This document shows, piece after piece, positions 7,360-16,962 of a stretch of 45,584 nt of DNA. This DNA is from Pseudomonadota bacterium (lineage in GTDB: Bacteria > Pseudomonadota > Gammaproteobacteria > Xanthomonadales > Rhodanobacteraceae): assembly GCA_018241365.1 (NCBI GenBank), contig JAFEDX010000005.1, forward strand, positions 1-45,584. The letters are read 5' to 3'. Made by a program: the position numbers and the translations under genes. Numbering within the stretch: position 1 is the first letter of the stretch; the number at the start of each line of letters is the position of its first letter. Below the pieces are notes generated by a model. The model was not told the origin of the DNA, made no database searches, and saw only the letters and a list, made by a program, of their open reading frames with translations.

Positions 7360-8778
7360 ATGCAACTCGCCGACAACCTGATCCTCAACACCGACAGCTA
7401 CAAGGCCAGCCACTGGCTGCAGTACCCACCGGGCGTGGATGCGACATTCTTCTATCTCGAAAGCCGTGGCGGGATATACGAGCGCACGCTGTTCTTCGGC
7501 CTCCAGGCGATCCTGAAGGAATACCTGTCGCGGCCGGTGACGGCGGCGATGATCGATGATGCCAAGGCATTTTTTGCCGCGCACGGCGAGCCGTTCAACG
7601 AAGCCGGCTGGCGGCACATCGTGGACGCGCACGGCGGCAAGCTGCCGCTGCGCATCCGTGCGGTGGCGGAAGGCGCGGTGGTGCCGACGCACCAGGCGCT
7701 GTTGACGATCGAGAGCACCGATCCCGCGTGTTTCTGGCTGCCTTCCTACGTCGAAACCCTGCTGATGCGGGTGTGGTATCCGATCACGGTCGCGACGGTC
7801 AGCTGGCACGTCAAGCAGACGATCCGCGAATACCTCGACAAGACCAGCGACGACGCAGCCGCGCAGATTCCGTTCAAGCTGCATGACTTCGGTTCACGCG
7901 GCGTGTCCAGCGCGGAATCGGCGGCGCTGGGCGGGATGGCCCACCTCGTCAATTTCAAGGGCACCGACACGGTGCTGGGCGTGCTGGCCGCGCGCGACTA
8001 CTACGGCGAGGCGATGGCGGGTTTTTCCATTCCCGCCGCCGAGCACAGCACCATCACCGCGTGGGGCAAGGAACATGAAGTCGATGCCTACCGCAACATG
8101 CTGCGCCAGTTCGCCAAGCCGGGCGCGGTGGTCGCGTGCGTGTCGGACAGCTACGACCTGTTCCACGCGATCAAGGCGATGTGGGGCGGCGCGTTGCGCG
8201 AGGAAGTGATCAAGAGCGGCGCGACGCTGGTGGTGCGGCCCGATTCCGGCGATCCCGCCGACATCGTGCACCAGACGCTCAAACTGCTCAACGAAGCCTT
8301 CGGCAGCACGGTCAACGGCAAGGGCTATCGCGTACTGAACCACGTGCGCGTGATCCAGGGCGACGGCGTGAACCCCGATTCCATCCGCCTGATCCTGGAG
8401 CGCATCACCCACGCCAAATATTCCGCCGACAACCTCGCGTTCGGCATGGGCGGTGCGCTGCTGCAGAAAGTGAATCGCGACACCCAGAAGTTCGCGCTGA
8501 AATGTTCGGCCGCACGTATCGATGGCCGCTGGACCGACGTGTACAAGGATCCCGTCACCGACCACGGCAAGGCGTCCAAACGCGGACGACTCACCCTGGC
8601 GCGGCACCGCACACACGGCACCTTCAAGACCGTCGCGCTGCCGGACGGCGCGATCGCGGGTGACGCCGCGACGCTGGGCCAAGGCTGGGAAGACGCGCTG
8701 GCAACCGTGTGGGAAAACGGCAAGCTGCTGCGCGACTGGAGCTTTGCCGAGCTGCGCGCGCGCAGCGAGGGCGGTTGA
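7360..8778 (+). CDS. nadV: Nicotinamide phosphoribosyltransferase
   Basis: This 472-residue protein joins nicotinamide to PRPP to give NMN in NAD salvage. The start MQLADNLILNTDSYKASHW matches the family N-terminus; an upstream in-frame ATG at 7318 would add 14 unrelated residues. Diagnostic stretches are LHDFGSRGVSS followed by NFKGTDTV, the phosphohistidine motif PAAEHST (His229), and VVRPDSGDP, which contacts phosphate. These are NAMPT/NadV features, and the length (about 470-490) fits better than nicotinate PRTase (about 400). No strong Shine-Dalgarno is visible. Its TGA stop at 8776-8778 directly abuts the stop of the convergent MFS gene, leaving no spacer. Confidence 0.93.
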   Translation: MQLADNLILNTDSYKASHWLQYPPGVDATFFYLESRGGIYERTLFFGLQAILKEYLSRPVTAAMIDDAKAFFAAHGEPFNEAGWRHIVDAHGGKLPLRIRAVAEGAVVPTHQALLTIESTDPACFWLPSYVETLLMRVWYPITVATVSWHVKQTIREYLDKTSDDAAAQIPFKLHDFGSRGVSSAESAALGGMAHLVNFKGTDTVLGVLAARDYYGEAMAGFSIPAAEHSTITAWGKEHEVDAYRNMLRQFAKPGAVVACVSDSYDLFHAIKAMWGGALREEVIKSGATLVVRPDSGDPADIVHQTLKLLNEAFGSTVNGKGYRVLNHVRVIQGDGVNPDSIRLILERITHAKYSADNLAFGMGGALLQKVNRDTQKFALKCSAARIDGRWTDVYKDPVTDHGKASKRGRLTLARHRTHGTFKTVALPDGAIAGDAATLGQGWEDALATVWENGKLLRDWSFAELRARSEGG

Positions 8779-9954
8779 TCAATCCGCGGTCGCGTCCGCC
8801 GATCGCCACAGCGAAACCGCGGCCAGCAGCACCACCACGGCCGCCAGCAGCAGCATCGCGGAGAATCCGTGTGGAACGTGCGCGACCGCGCTCACCAGCA
8901 ACGGCCCAGCGATCTGGCCGATCGCGAACGCGGCGGTCATCACCGCGATGAAGGCCGTGGCCTCGTCGCCGGCCGCACGCCGCGCTTCGCGCAAACCCTG
9001 CATGGTCACCACCATGTAGGTGCCGCCGACCAGCAGGGCCGCAATCAGGATCGCCGTCAGGCCGGGCCACAGTGCGGGCAACGCGGAACCCGCCGCCATC
9101 AGCACGTAGCAGACGGCCCACAATTTGCGGTCGTTGACGTGCGCCAACCAGCGCGCCGCGATCAGGGTGGACAACGCGGAAGCCGCACCGAACACCGGCC
9201 ACGCGAGGCCGAACACCAGCGGATCGGTGATGTAACGGTGCGCCATGTCCGGCAGATACGTCGCCGGAATGATGTAGCCGATCCCGAGCGCGCCGTAGCA
9301 CCACATCAGGCGGCGCTTGTCGGCGTTCCAATGGATACGCGTCTTCGCCGTCGGAACGGTGCGCGTGACCGGATCGCCGCCACGCCATGCCCGCCACAGC
9401 GCCAACGTCACCAGCAGCGACAGCACGCCAAACACCTGCCAGGTGCGATCCGAACTCCAGTGCGCCTGCATGGTGCCCATCACCACCAGTCCGGCCGCGG
9501 CAACGCCGACGCCGACACCCGCATACACGGTGCCACTGGCAGCGCCGCGCCCGAGTGCAAGCAGGCGCGTCAGCGCCCAAGACGACACGTGCACCAGCAC
9601 CCAGGCGCTGGCGATGCCGGCCGCGAGACGCAGCAACAGTTGCAGCGCGAACACGTCGGTGACGCCCATCGCGAAGGTCACCACCGCGATCAGCAGCAGG
9701 CCGCCGCGCACCGCTTGCGTCAGCGATAAGCGCGCTGCGCACAATGCACCGAGGAAATAGCCGAGGTAATTCGCGGCCGCCAGCCAACCCGCCGCACGCA
9801 GCGTCAGGCCGGCATCGGCTTCCATCATCGGCATGATCGGGGTGAACGCGAAGCGGCCGATGCCCATCGCAACCGCGAGTGCGACCAGGCCGGCACCCGC
9901 CACGGTCGCGGCACCGGTTCTGGCACCCTGGATCGCTGGCAACGGCGCACGCAT
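8779..9954 (-). CDS. MFS transporter, YbfB/YjiJ type
   Basis: This 391-residue membrane protein starts MRAPLPAIQG at ATG 9954. It has about 12 hydrophobic segments: the first is ATVAGAGLVALAVAMGIGRF, and a YLGYFLGALCAARL helix follows. GIGRFAFTPIMPMM is typical of the YbfB/YjiJ branch of the major facilitator superfamily. It should be an inner-membrane secondary transporter; the substrate cannot be told. Longer in-frame starts add a low-complexity basic stretch that overlaps recC antisense and are rejected. The gene is convergent with nadV with zero spacing and divergent from recC by 109 bp. Confidence 0.85.
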   Translation of the reverse strand: MRAPLPAIQGARTGAATVAGAGLVALAVAMGIGRFAFTPIMPMMEADAGLTLRAAGWLAAANYLGYFLGALCAARLSLTQAVRGGLLLIAVVTFAMGVTDVFALQLLLRLAAGIASAWVLVHVSSWALTRLLALGRGAASGTVYAGVGVGVAAAGLVVMGTMQAHWSSDRTWQVFGVLSLLVTLALWRAWRGGDPVTRTVPTAKTRIHWNADKRRLMWCYGALGIGYIIPATYLPDMAHRYITDPLVFGLAWPVFGAASALSTLIAARWLAHVNDRKLWAVCYVLMAAGSALPALWPGLTAILIAALLVGGTYMVVTMQGLREARRAAGDEATAFIAVMTAAFAIGQIAGPLLVSAVAHVPHGFSAMLLLAAVVVLLAAVSLWRSADATAD

Positions 9955-10063
9955 CGCCGCATTGTAATGACGCGATCGCGCGGGGCCGTGCGGGTATTCC
10001 GCTGTCGCGCCGGTTGAGACGCCGCCGTGCATACTTGCGCGATCCCCAGAGAGATCGCCCGGC

Positions 10064-13000
10064 ATGTTCCGCCTGTACACGTCCAACGATGCCGCGAAGC
10101 TGGCGACCAGGCTGGGCAAACGGCTGCGCGCGCCGCACGCCAATCCGTTGCAGCCTGCGCGGGTGCTGGTGCCGCAGGCGGGCCTGAAACGCTGGCTGCA
10201 GGCGCATCTCGCGGAGCAGCTTGGCGTCATCGCCAACGTCGAATTCGTGCCGCCCGCGCAGTTCACCTGGGAATTGCTGCGCGCCGCGCGTCCCGATCTG
10301 CCCGCGCACTCGCCGTTCGACGTCGAGGTGCTGCGCTGGCATCTGTACGACCTGCTCGGCACGCATCTCGAAGGCAAGGCGTTGGCGCCGTTGCGCGCCT
10401 ATCTCACGGTCGATGGCGATCCGCTGCGGCGTTACGCGTTGAGCTTCGAACTGGCGCGCGCGTTCGAACGCATGCAAGGCTATCGGCGCGAAAAACTGCT
10501 GAAGTGGGAACGCGGCGAAGGCAGCGCCGACTGGCAGGCCGAACTCTGGCGCCGCCTGCTGCCGCGCGTCGGTGGGTCGTCACGCGCCGCGCGGGTGGAC
10601 GATTGGTTGCGCCGTTTCGATCCCGAACATCCGGGCGATCCACGCCCGGACAAACCCGCTCCACCCGGCCTGCCGGAACGCTTCGCCTGCTTTGCCTGCG
10701 CCAACGTGTCGCCCGACGTGCTGCGGATGCTGGCGGTCGCGGGCCTGCATTGCGACGTGGATTTTTACCTGCCGCTGCCCTCGCGCGAATACCTCGGCGA
10801 CACGCCACAACGGCGCGGCGAGGTGCACGCTTGGCTGCACGACAAGCAGGGCGGCAACCCACTGATCGTTTCGCAAGGCGGTGCGCTGGCCGGGTTCGTC
10901 GAACTGCTGTACGGCTACCAGCAAGTGCGGCCGGATGAGGAGCACGCATGCTTCGTGGACATCACCGGCAAGCGCGTACTGGATCGCGTGCGCCGCGATC
11001 TCCTGAACCACGCGTTGCCCGACGATGGCACCGCACTCCCCGCGCTGCCCGACGACTCGCTGCAATTCCACGCCTGCCACACGCCGCTGCGCGAGGTGCA
11101 GACGCTGCACGATGCGCTGCTGGCGATGCTCGATGACCCGCGTTTCGAGCCGCCGCTGCAGCCGCGCGACATCGCGGTGATGCTTCCCGACCTCACCGCA
11201 TACCGCCCCGCGATCGAAGCGGTGTTCGGCGGCATCGCGCACGCCGATCCGCGCTGGCTGCCGTTCAACCTCGGCGACGGCGGCGCGGCCACGCTGCACC
11301 CCGTGGCGGAGCTGTTCCTGAAACTGCTGGAGGCGCCGGCCTCGCGCTGGGAAATCGACGAGCTGGTGGACGTGCTGGCAGCGCCGGGCGTAATGCGCCG
11401 CTTCGACCTCGACCCCGACGCGGTCGAACACCTGTCGCGCAACCTGCGCGACGCCGGCGTGCGCTGGGGCGAAGACGAACACGCGCGTGCCGGCGTCGGC
11501 GACTACCGCGACTTCAGCTGGGCCTTCGGCGTCGACCGCATGCTGGCCGGCTTCGCCTGCGGCGACGCCGACGACGCGCTGACGGGCGGCGTCGTGCCAC
11601 TCGCGGGCATCGAAGGCGCAGCCTTCGCACACCTCGACGCGGTGCTCGCGGTGACGACGACCTGGCGCCACCTGCGCGACCTGTCGCGGCGCACGCAAGC
11701 CCCTGTGGCGTGGCAGCAGGCGTTCAACGCCATCCTCGAGAGCCTATACGAACCCGATCCGCGCGACATGGCGGAATCCCGCGCGCTCGAACGCATCCGC
11801 GGCGCGCTGGCGCGGCTCGTGGACGACTGTGCCGCCACCGGCGCGCAACTCGAATTGCCGTGGCCCGACGTACGAGCGTGCCTGCGCGATGCGCTCGCCA
11901 CGCCCGATCCGCAGCAGCACCTGTTCACCGGCGGCATCACCTTCTGCGGCATGGTGCCGTTGCGCGTGGTGCCGTTCCGCGTGATCTGCCTGCTCGGGAT
12001 GGACGAGACGGCGTTTCCGCGGCGCGAAACCAACGGCCTCGACCCGCTGCTCGCCGACCGCCGTGCGGGCAGCGCGGAAAAGGGCGACCGCGACGTGCGC
12101 GCCGACGACCGCCTGCTGTTCCTGCAACTGCTGGCCGCCGCGCGCGATGCGTTCTACGTAAGCTGGATCGGCCGCGACGCCCACACCAACGAAGAGCGTC
12201 CACCCTCGGTGGTGGTCGCGGAACTGATCGACCTCGTGCGCGGGCATTACCTGGCCAGGCCCGCCGATGACGATGAAGCAGAACGCCGCAACGCCCTGCT
12301 TCCGCGCGTCGAACCGCTGCACCCCTTCGCACCCGAGTTGTTCGGCGCAGACGGCAAGCCGCCGCGTTCGCACCACGCCGAGTGGCTGCCCGCCGCCGTG
12401 GCGCCGCAGCGCAACGCGGACGGACCTGCGCGCTTCGTCGCGCAGCCGTTGCCGGCATCGGAACACCCTGTCTCCGAAATCACGCTCGAAGAACTGAAGC
12501 GCTTCTTCGACGATCCCGCGCGCGGTTTCCTCGAAGGCGCGTTGCGGCTGCGCCTGCCGCGCGACACGGAAGGCGACGGCGCGCTGGAGCCACTCGACCC
12601 TGCGAACGCGTTGCTGCGTTACGCGCTCTCCAGCACGCTGCTCGAGTACAACGACGCCGACGGCGCGCGCCAGCGCGAGCTGCTGCGCGCACAAGGCCAG
12701 CTTCCCCCCGGTGCGCTGGCCGATGCCGCGCTGGCCGAAGCGCGCCCACGCGCCGACGCCATCCGCGAAGCGATTGCCGTGTTCACGGGTGGAGCGGCGC
12801 CGCTCGATGCGCTGGCCGCACGCGTCGAGTTCGATGACGGCGCGGTACTTTCTGGCAACGTCGCTGATCGCTATGCCACCGGTCTTGTGCGCGCGAGCAC
12901 CGGGAAACTCAACGGCAAGCGCACGCTCGCCGCGTGGATCGACACCCTGCTCAATGCCGCTGCGACCGGCGCGCCCGCACGTTGCCGGTTGCTGTGGCTC

Positions 13001-13387
13001 GACAAGGACAAGGCCCAGGTGGCCGAGATCGTGGCCGACGATCCCGCTGCCGCGCGCAGGCAGCTCGCCGCACTCGTCGGGTTGATGCGCGATGGTTCAC
13101 AGGCGCCTCTGCCGCTGTTCCCGAAGGCATCATGGGACGCGCTCAAGCGCACGCGCAAAAAGGGCGAGGCCGACTTCGATGAATTCCTGCGCGAGTTCCG
13201 CAAGCTTGCGGGCAAGGACGAGGATGACGCCTATGCACCGGGCTCGGAGTTCGCGAAGCCGGCGGTGCAGCTCGCATGGCGCGGGATCGACCTCGCAGAT
13301 CCGGACGACGCGCTGTCACGTTCGTTGTACGACACCGCGCACGCGGCGCTGCCGATGCTCACGTTCGTACCGGCGGTACCGCGATGA
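10064..13387 (+). CDS. recC: Exodeoxyribonuclease V gamma subunit
   Basis: RecC (1107 residues; E. coli 1122) is the Chi-recognising, inactive-helicase scaffold of RecBCD, which repairs double-strand breaks. The N-terminus MFRLYTSNDAAKL and VLVPQAGLKRWLQ match the family's helicase-like first domain. FCGMVPLRVVPFRVICLLGMDETAFPR is the hallmark stretch around residues 625-655, and the C-terminal pin/nuclease-like region follows. It is first in a recC-recB-recD operon, and its TGA overlaps the recB ATG (ATGA at 13384-13387). It is cytoplasmic. No frameshift or missing block is seen. Confidence 0.96.
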   Translation: MFRLYTSNDAAKLATRLGKRLRAPHANPLQPARVLVPQAGLKRWLQAHLAEQLGVIANVEFVPPAQFTWELLRAARPDLPAHSPFDVEVLRWHLYDLLGTHLEGKALAPLRAYLTVDGDPLRRYALSFELARAFERMQGYRREKLLKWERGEGSADWQAELWRRLLPRVGGSSRAARVDDWLRRFDPEHPGDPRPDKPAPPGLPERFACFACANVSPDVLRMLAVAGLHCDVDFYLPLPSREYLGDTPQRRGEVHAWLHDKQGGNPLIVSQGGALAGFVELLYGYQQVRPDEEHACFVDITGKRVLDRVRRDLLNHALPDDGTALPALPDDSLQFHACHTPLREVQTLHDALLAMLDDPRFEPPLQPRDIAVMLPDLTAYRPAIEAVFGGIAHADPRWLPFNLGDGGAATLHPVAELFLKLLEAPASRWEIDELVDVLAAPGVMRRFDLDPDAVEHLSRNLRDAGVRWGEDEHARAGVGDYRDFSWAFGVDRMLAGFACGDADDALTGGVVPLAGIEGAAFAHLDAVLAVTTTWRHLRDLSRRTQAPVAWQQAFNAILESLYEPDPRDMAESRALERIRGALARLVDDCAATGAQLELPWPDVRACLRDALATPDPQQHLFTGGITFCGMVPLRVVPFRVICLLGMDETAFPRRETNGLDPLLADRRAGSAEKGDRDVRADDRLLFLQLLAAARDAFYVSWIGRDAHTNEERPPSVVVAELIDLVRGHYLARPADDDEAERRNALLPRVEPLHPFAPELFGADGKPPRSHHAEWLPAAVAPQRNADGPARFVAQPLPASEHPVSEITLEELKRFFDDPARGFLEGALRLRLPRDTEGDGALEPLDPANALLRYALSSTLLEYNDADGARQRELLRAQGQLPPGALADAALAEARPRADAIREAIAVFTGGAAPLDALAARVEFDDGAVLSGNVADRYATGLVRASTGKLNGKRTLAAWIDTLLNAAATGAPARCRLLWLDKDKAQVAEIVADDPAAARRQLAALVGLMRDGSQAPLPLFPKASWDALKRTRKKGEADFDEFLREFRKLAGKDEDDAYAPGSEFAKPAVQLAWRGIDLADPDDALSRSLYDTAHAALPMLTFVPAVPR

Positions 13388-16300
13388 TGCCGCTTACCGA
13401 TCCGCTGACACTGCCGCTCGATGGCATCCGCGTGGTCGAGGCCAGCGCGGGCACCGGCAAGACCTACACCATCGCAACCCTGTACCTGCGCCTGATCCTC
13501 GAACGCGGGCTGGCGCCCGAGGCGATCGTGGTTGCCACCTTCACCCGCGCCGCAACCGCCGAGCTCGCGACCCGGCTGCGCGCGCGCGTGGTGCGCGCCG
13601 ATGCGCTGCTCGCAGGCAACGATCCAGCAGCGACGCGCAGCGACGACGAAGCCGAGGACGCGAGCGTGCGGGAGGCGATCCGGCAGGCGCTCGACCAGAG
13701 CGTCGCACTCGACACGCTGCGCGAGCGTGCCCACACCGCTGCGCTCGCGCTGGACGGGGCGATGATCGGCACCCTGCACGCGTTCTGCTTCCGCGCGCTG
13801 GACGAGTTCGGTTTTGACACGGGCCAAGGCCTCGCGCGACGCGAGTTGGTCGAGGACGTGGCCGCGCTGGAGCTCGAAATCGTGCGCGACTTCTGGCGAC
13901 GCGGCAGCGGCAACCCGAAAACCGCACAACGACTGGTCGACGGCTGGGGCTCGCCCGAAACACTGGCGCAGCAGCTCCGCGACGCACGCTGGCGCGGACG
14001 CGAGGCCTCGGTACCCAAACCGGACGACGCGGCGCTGAACGCCGAGTTCGAAGCCATGCGCCGACGGATCGCCGGGTGGAACGAAAGCGTATGCAAGCGT
14101 TTTGCGGCCGAGCTCGAACGCTGCGTGGAAACGAAGCGCACCGTCAACGAACGCACGCACGCGTTCACGGAGTTGCGTCAATGGGCCGCTGGCAACGCCG
14201 CGCGCAACGCCTTCGACGCGAAGGGCGCCGCATCGCTCACCGCCGATGCGTTGGAAGACCTGAAGCCCAAGGGTGAGCGGCCAGTAGGGCAGGCGTTCGA
14301 CGACATCGACTCGCTGTGTGCGGCCGATGCAGCCTTCGCGGAAGCGTCCAAGGCCCGCGAACTACAACCCTTGGCCGAATTGCTGTGCGAGGCGCGCACA
14401 TATCTGGAATCGGAACGACCACTCAGGCTCGCAGCACAGAACCTCGTCAGCCACGACACCGCGATCGACCGCCTCCGCGCAGCACTCACTGACGCAACGC
14501 GCGGCAAGGCCGCGGCGGCGGCGATGCAACGGCGCTGGCATGCGGCACTGATCGACGAGTTCCAGGACACCGACACCGCACAGTGGGACATCGTGCGGCG
14601 TCTCTTTGGCGAATCCACGCTGGTCGTCGTGGGCGACCCCAAGCAGTCGATCTACGGCTTCCGCGGCGGCGACGTGTACGCGTGGCGGGAAGCCGTCGCA
14701 GGTTCACCGAACCCGCGGCTCACGCTGGCAACGAGCTACCGCTCGGGCGCTGGGATGGTCGCGGCGACGAGCGCCCTCTTCGCGCGCGACGGCGCTTTCA
14801 TCGAAAAAGACATCGAGTGTCCGCCCGGCGCAGCGGCCGAGCGGGTCGCGCTGCGCGCGCTGCTGCGCGGCGACGAGGCGCTGCCCGGCATGCTGTTCTG
14901 GCGCTTCGCTGCGACCGACGTCGGACAGCTTGACGGCCATGCCGCGAGCAACGCACGCGTGCTCGCCGGCGTGGAATCGGCGTGCGTCGGCTGGATCGTG
15001 CGCGCTCTGGCCGACCCGGCCATGCGTTTGCGCGACCGCGACAGTTCGTTGAAGAAGCTGCGCGCGGAAAACATTGCAGTGCTGGTCGGCAAGAACGAGC
15101 AGGCAGCGAGCATGCAAGCCTCGCTGAGCCGCGCAGGCGTGCCGGCCTCGTGCAACCTGCGCGCCAGCGTATACGCCAGTGATGAGGCCGCCGATCTCGC
15201 CCTGCTGCTGGACGCCATTGCCACGCCGGACGACCTGCGCCGCGCGCGTGCCGCACGCGCAAGCATGCTGCTGGGTGATGACGCCGCCACGATTGCCGCG
15301 GGCGTTGACGACGACGCGAAGCAAGCCGATCTGCTGGAAGCCATCGCGGCGGCATCCGCCGCGGTGCAGCACCAGGGGCCGCTGCCGTGGCTGCATGGTT
15401 TGACCGCGCAGGCCGCACCACGACTGCTCGCGCTGCCCGACGGCGAACGCCGCATCGCCAACTACCTGCAACTGGCCGAGCTGCTGCAGGATCTCGACGC
15501 TGCCAGCTTCGGCATCGAGGATCTCGCAACGCGCTTCGCACGCGCTCGCGCGGATGCGACGGACGACGCCGACAGCGCGCGTCTGCGGCTCGACACCGAC
15601 GCCCACGCGGTGACGGTATCGACCGTGCACGCGGCCAAGGGTCTCGAATACGACGTCGTGCTGCTGCCCTATGCCGTACTCGGCCGTGATCCCGCAGCAT
15701 CCAAGGCCACCGTTCCGCTGTACTGGCACCACGCCGGCAACGCGGCGCGGGTCGCGCTGGGTCAGGGCACGCCTGCGGCGATCCGTGAGATCGCGCAACG
15801 CGAGATCGAGGCTGAAACGATCCGCGTCCTGTACGTCGCCGTTACCCGCGCGCGTGCGCTGTGCATCGTGCCGTGGGGCGAAGCCAACGCCGCGCGCTTC
15901 AGCCCGCTGCACCATCTGCTGCATGTGCTCGGGCACGCGACGCCGCTCGCGACCGACGCCGCCGGCTGTGCCGCTGCGCTGGAAGCCCTGCGCGAGCGCG
16001 CGGGGGCTGCGGTCGGCGTCGAGGCGCTGCCGGCGGGCCCTGCGCGGCGTGGCACACGCACGGAACCTGCCGCAGTGGACGGCCTTGCCGCGCGCGCATT
16101 CACCCGCAAGGACCTTGAACGCGACTTGCAGGTGTGGTCATTCTCGCGGCTGGTGCGCGGCAGCGCCAACCAGGCCAGCGCCGACCCACAGCCCGGCGCG
16201 GGCGACGCCGACGCGGCGTCCTCCAGCGACGAGGATGCCGGGATCGGTGGCGCGCGCTTCGGCACCGCCGTGCACACCGCGTTCGAGCGCACCGACTTCG

Positions 16301-16962
16301 CCGCGTGGCGCGACGCCGACGGCGTGCCGGATTCCGAGCGTGCGCTGTTGGAACGCTGTCTCGCCGACGAAGGGCTGGCCGGCGAACATGGCGTGTCGCC
16401 ACGCGCGGTCAGGCTGACGGGCGATTGCATCCGCGACGCGTTGAACGCGGAACTTCCCTGCGGCGTGCGCCTGTGCGGCATCGCCGCCGATGCGCGCAAG
16501 GCCGAGATCGAGTTCCATCTTGCGCTGCGACCAGCGCGTGCCGCCGACCTGTACGCGCTGCTGCACCGCCACGGCTACCAGCAGGCGCGCAGCGGCGTCG
16601 CACCGGCCACGCTGCACGGCCTGCTCACCGGCAAGATCGACCTGACCTTCACGCACGCGGGCCGCTTTCATCTCATCGACTGGAAGACCAATCGCTGCCC
16701 GCCGTACGACGCCGCCGCGTTGCGCACCGAGATCGCGCTGCACGACTACGACCTGCAGTGGCTGATCTACACGCTGGCGCTGCATCGCTGGCTGGGCCAG
16801 CGCCTGCCGGGGTACGACTACCACCGCCATGTCGGCGAAGCGTACTACCTGTTCGTGCGCGGCATGGCCGACGGCCGCGGCATCCATGTGGATCGTCCGC
16901 CGCGCGAACTGATCGAAGCCATGGATGCGCTGTTCACTACGCGCACCGAAGGTGGCGCATGA
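13384..16962 (+). CDS. recB: Exodeoxyribonuclease V beta subunit
   Basis: RecB (1192 residues) is the 3'-5' UvrD-type helicase and nuclease subunit. The ATG at 13384 overlaps the recC stop. Helicase motif I is SAGTGKT (21-27), motif II is LIDEFQDTD, followed by VVVGDPKQSIYGFRGGD, and the late motifs STVHAAKGLEYDVV and YVAVTRAR are present. The C-terminal nuclease keeps His964 in GTAVHTAFE, Asp1086 in GKIDLTF and Asp1099/Lys1101 in IDWKTN, matching the E. coli catalytic set H956, D1067, D1080 and K1082. The enzyme should therefore be fully active. Its TGA overlaps the recD ATG in the same ATGA manner, indicating tight translational coupling. Confidence 0.97.
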   Translation: MMPLTDPLTLPLDGIRVVEASAGTGKTYTIATLYLRLILERGLAPEAIVVATFTRAATAELATRLRARVVRADALLAGNDPAATRSDDEAEDASVREAIRQALDQSVALDTLRERAHTAALALDGAMIGTLHAFCFRALDEFGFDTGQGLARRELVEDVAALELEIVRDFWRRGSGNPKTAQRLVDGWGSPETLAQQLRDARWRGREASVPKPDDAALNAEFEAMRRRIAGWNESVCKRFAAELERCVETKRTVNERTHAFTELRQWAAGNAARNAFDAKGAASLTADALEDLKPKGERPVGQAFDDIDSLCAADAAFAEASKARELQPLAELLCEARTYLESERPLRLAAQNLVSHDTAIDRLRAALTDATRGKAAAAAMQRRWHAALIDEFQDTDTAQWDIVRRLFGESTLVVVGDPKQSIYGFRGGDVYAWREAVAGSPNPRLTLATSYRSGAGMVAATSALFARDGAFIEKDIECPPGAAAERVALRALLRGDEALPGMLFWRFAATDVGQLDGHAASNARVLAGVESACVGWIVRALADPAMRLRDRDSSLKKLRAENIAVLVGKNEQAASMQASLSRAGVPASCNLRASVYASDEAADLALLLDAIATPDDLRRARAARASMLLGDDAATIAAGVDDDAKQADLLEAIAAASAAVQHQGPLPWLHGLTAQAAPRLLALPDGERRIANYLQLAELLQDLDAASFGIEDLATRFARARADATDDADSARLRLDTDAHAVTVSTVHAAKGLEYDVVLLPYAVLGRDPAASKATVPLYWHHAGNAARVALGQGTPAAIREIAQREIEAETIRVLYVAVTRARALCIVPWGEANAARFSPLHHLLHVLGHATPLATDAAGCAAALEALRERAGAAVGVEALPAGPARRGTRTEPAAVDGLAARAFTRKDLERDLQVWSFSRLVRGSANQASADPQPGAGDADAASSSDEDAGIGGARFGTAVHTAFERTDFAAWRDADGVPDSERALLERCLADEGLAGEHGVSPRAVRLTGDCIRDALNAELPCGVRLCGIAADARKAEIEFHLALRPARAADLYALLHRHGYQQARSGVAPATLHGLLTGKIDLTFTHAGRFHLIDWKTNRCPPYDAAALRTEIALHDYDLQWLIYTLALHRWLGQRLPGYDYHRHVGEAYYLFVRGMADGRGIHVDRPPRELIEAMDALFTTRTEGGA

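Noticed and set aside
16134-16958. RecD frame extended upstream into recB
   Set aside because: The long frame has Arg-rich nonsense before residue MKSVLETLQK; the ATG at 16959 overlapping the recB stop is the real start.
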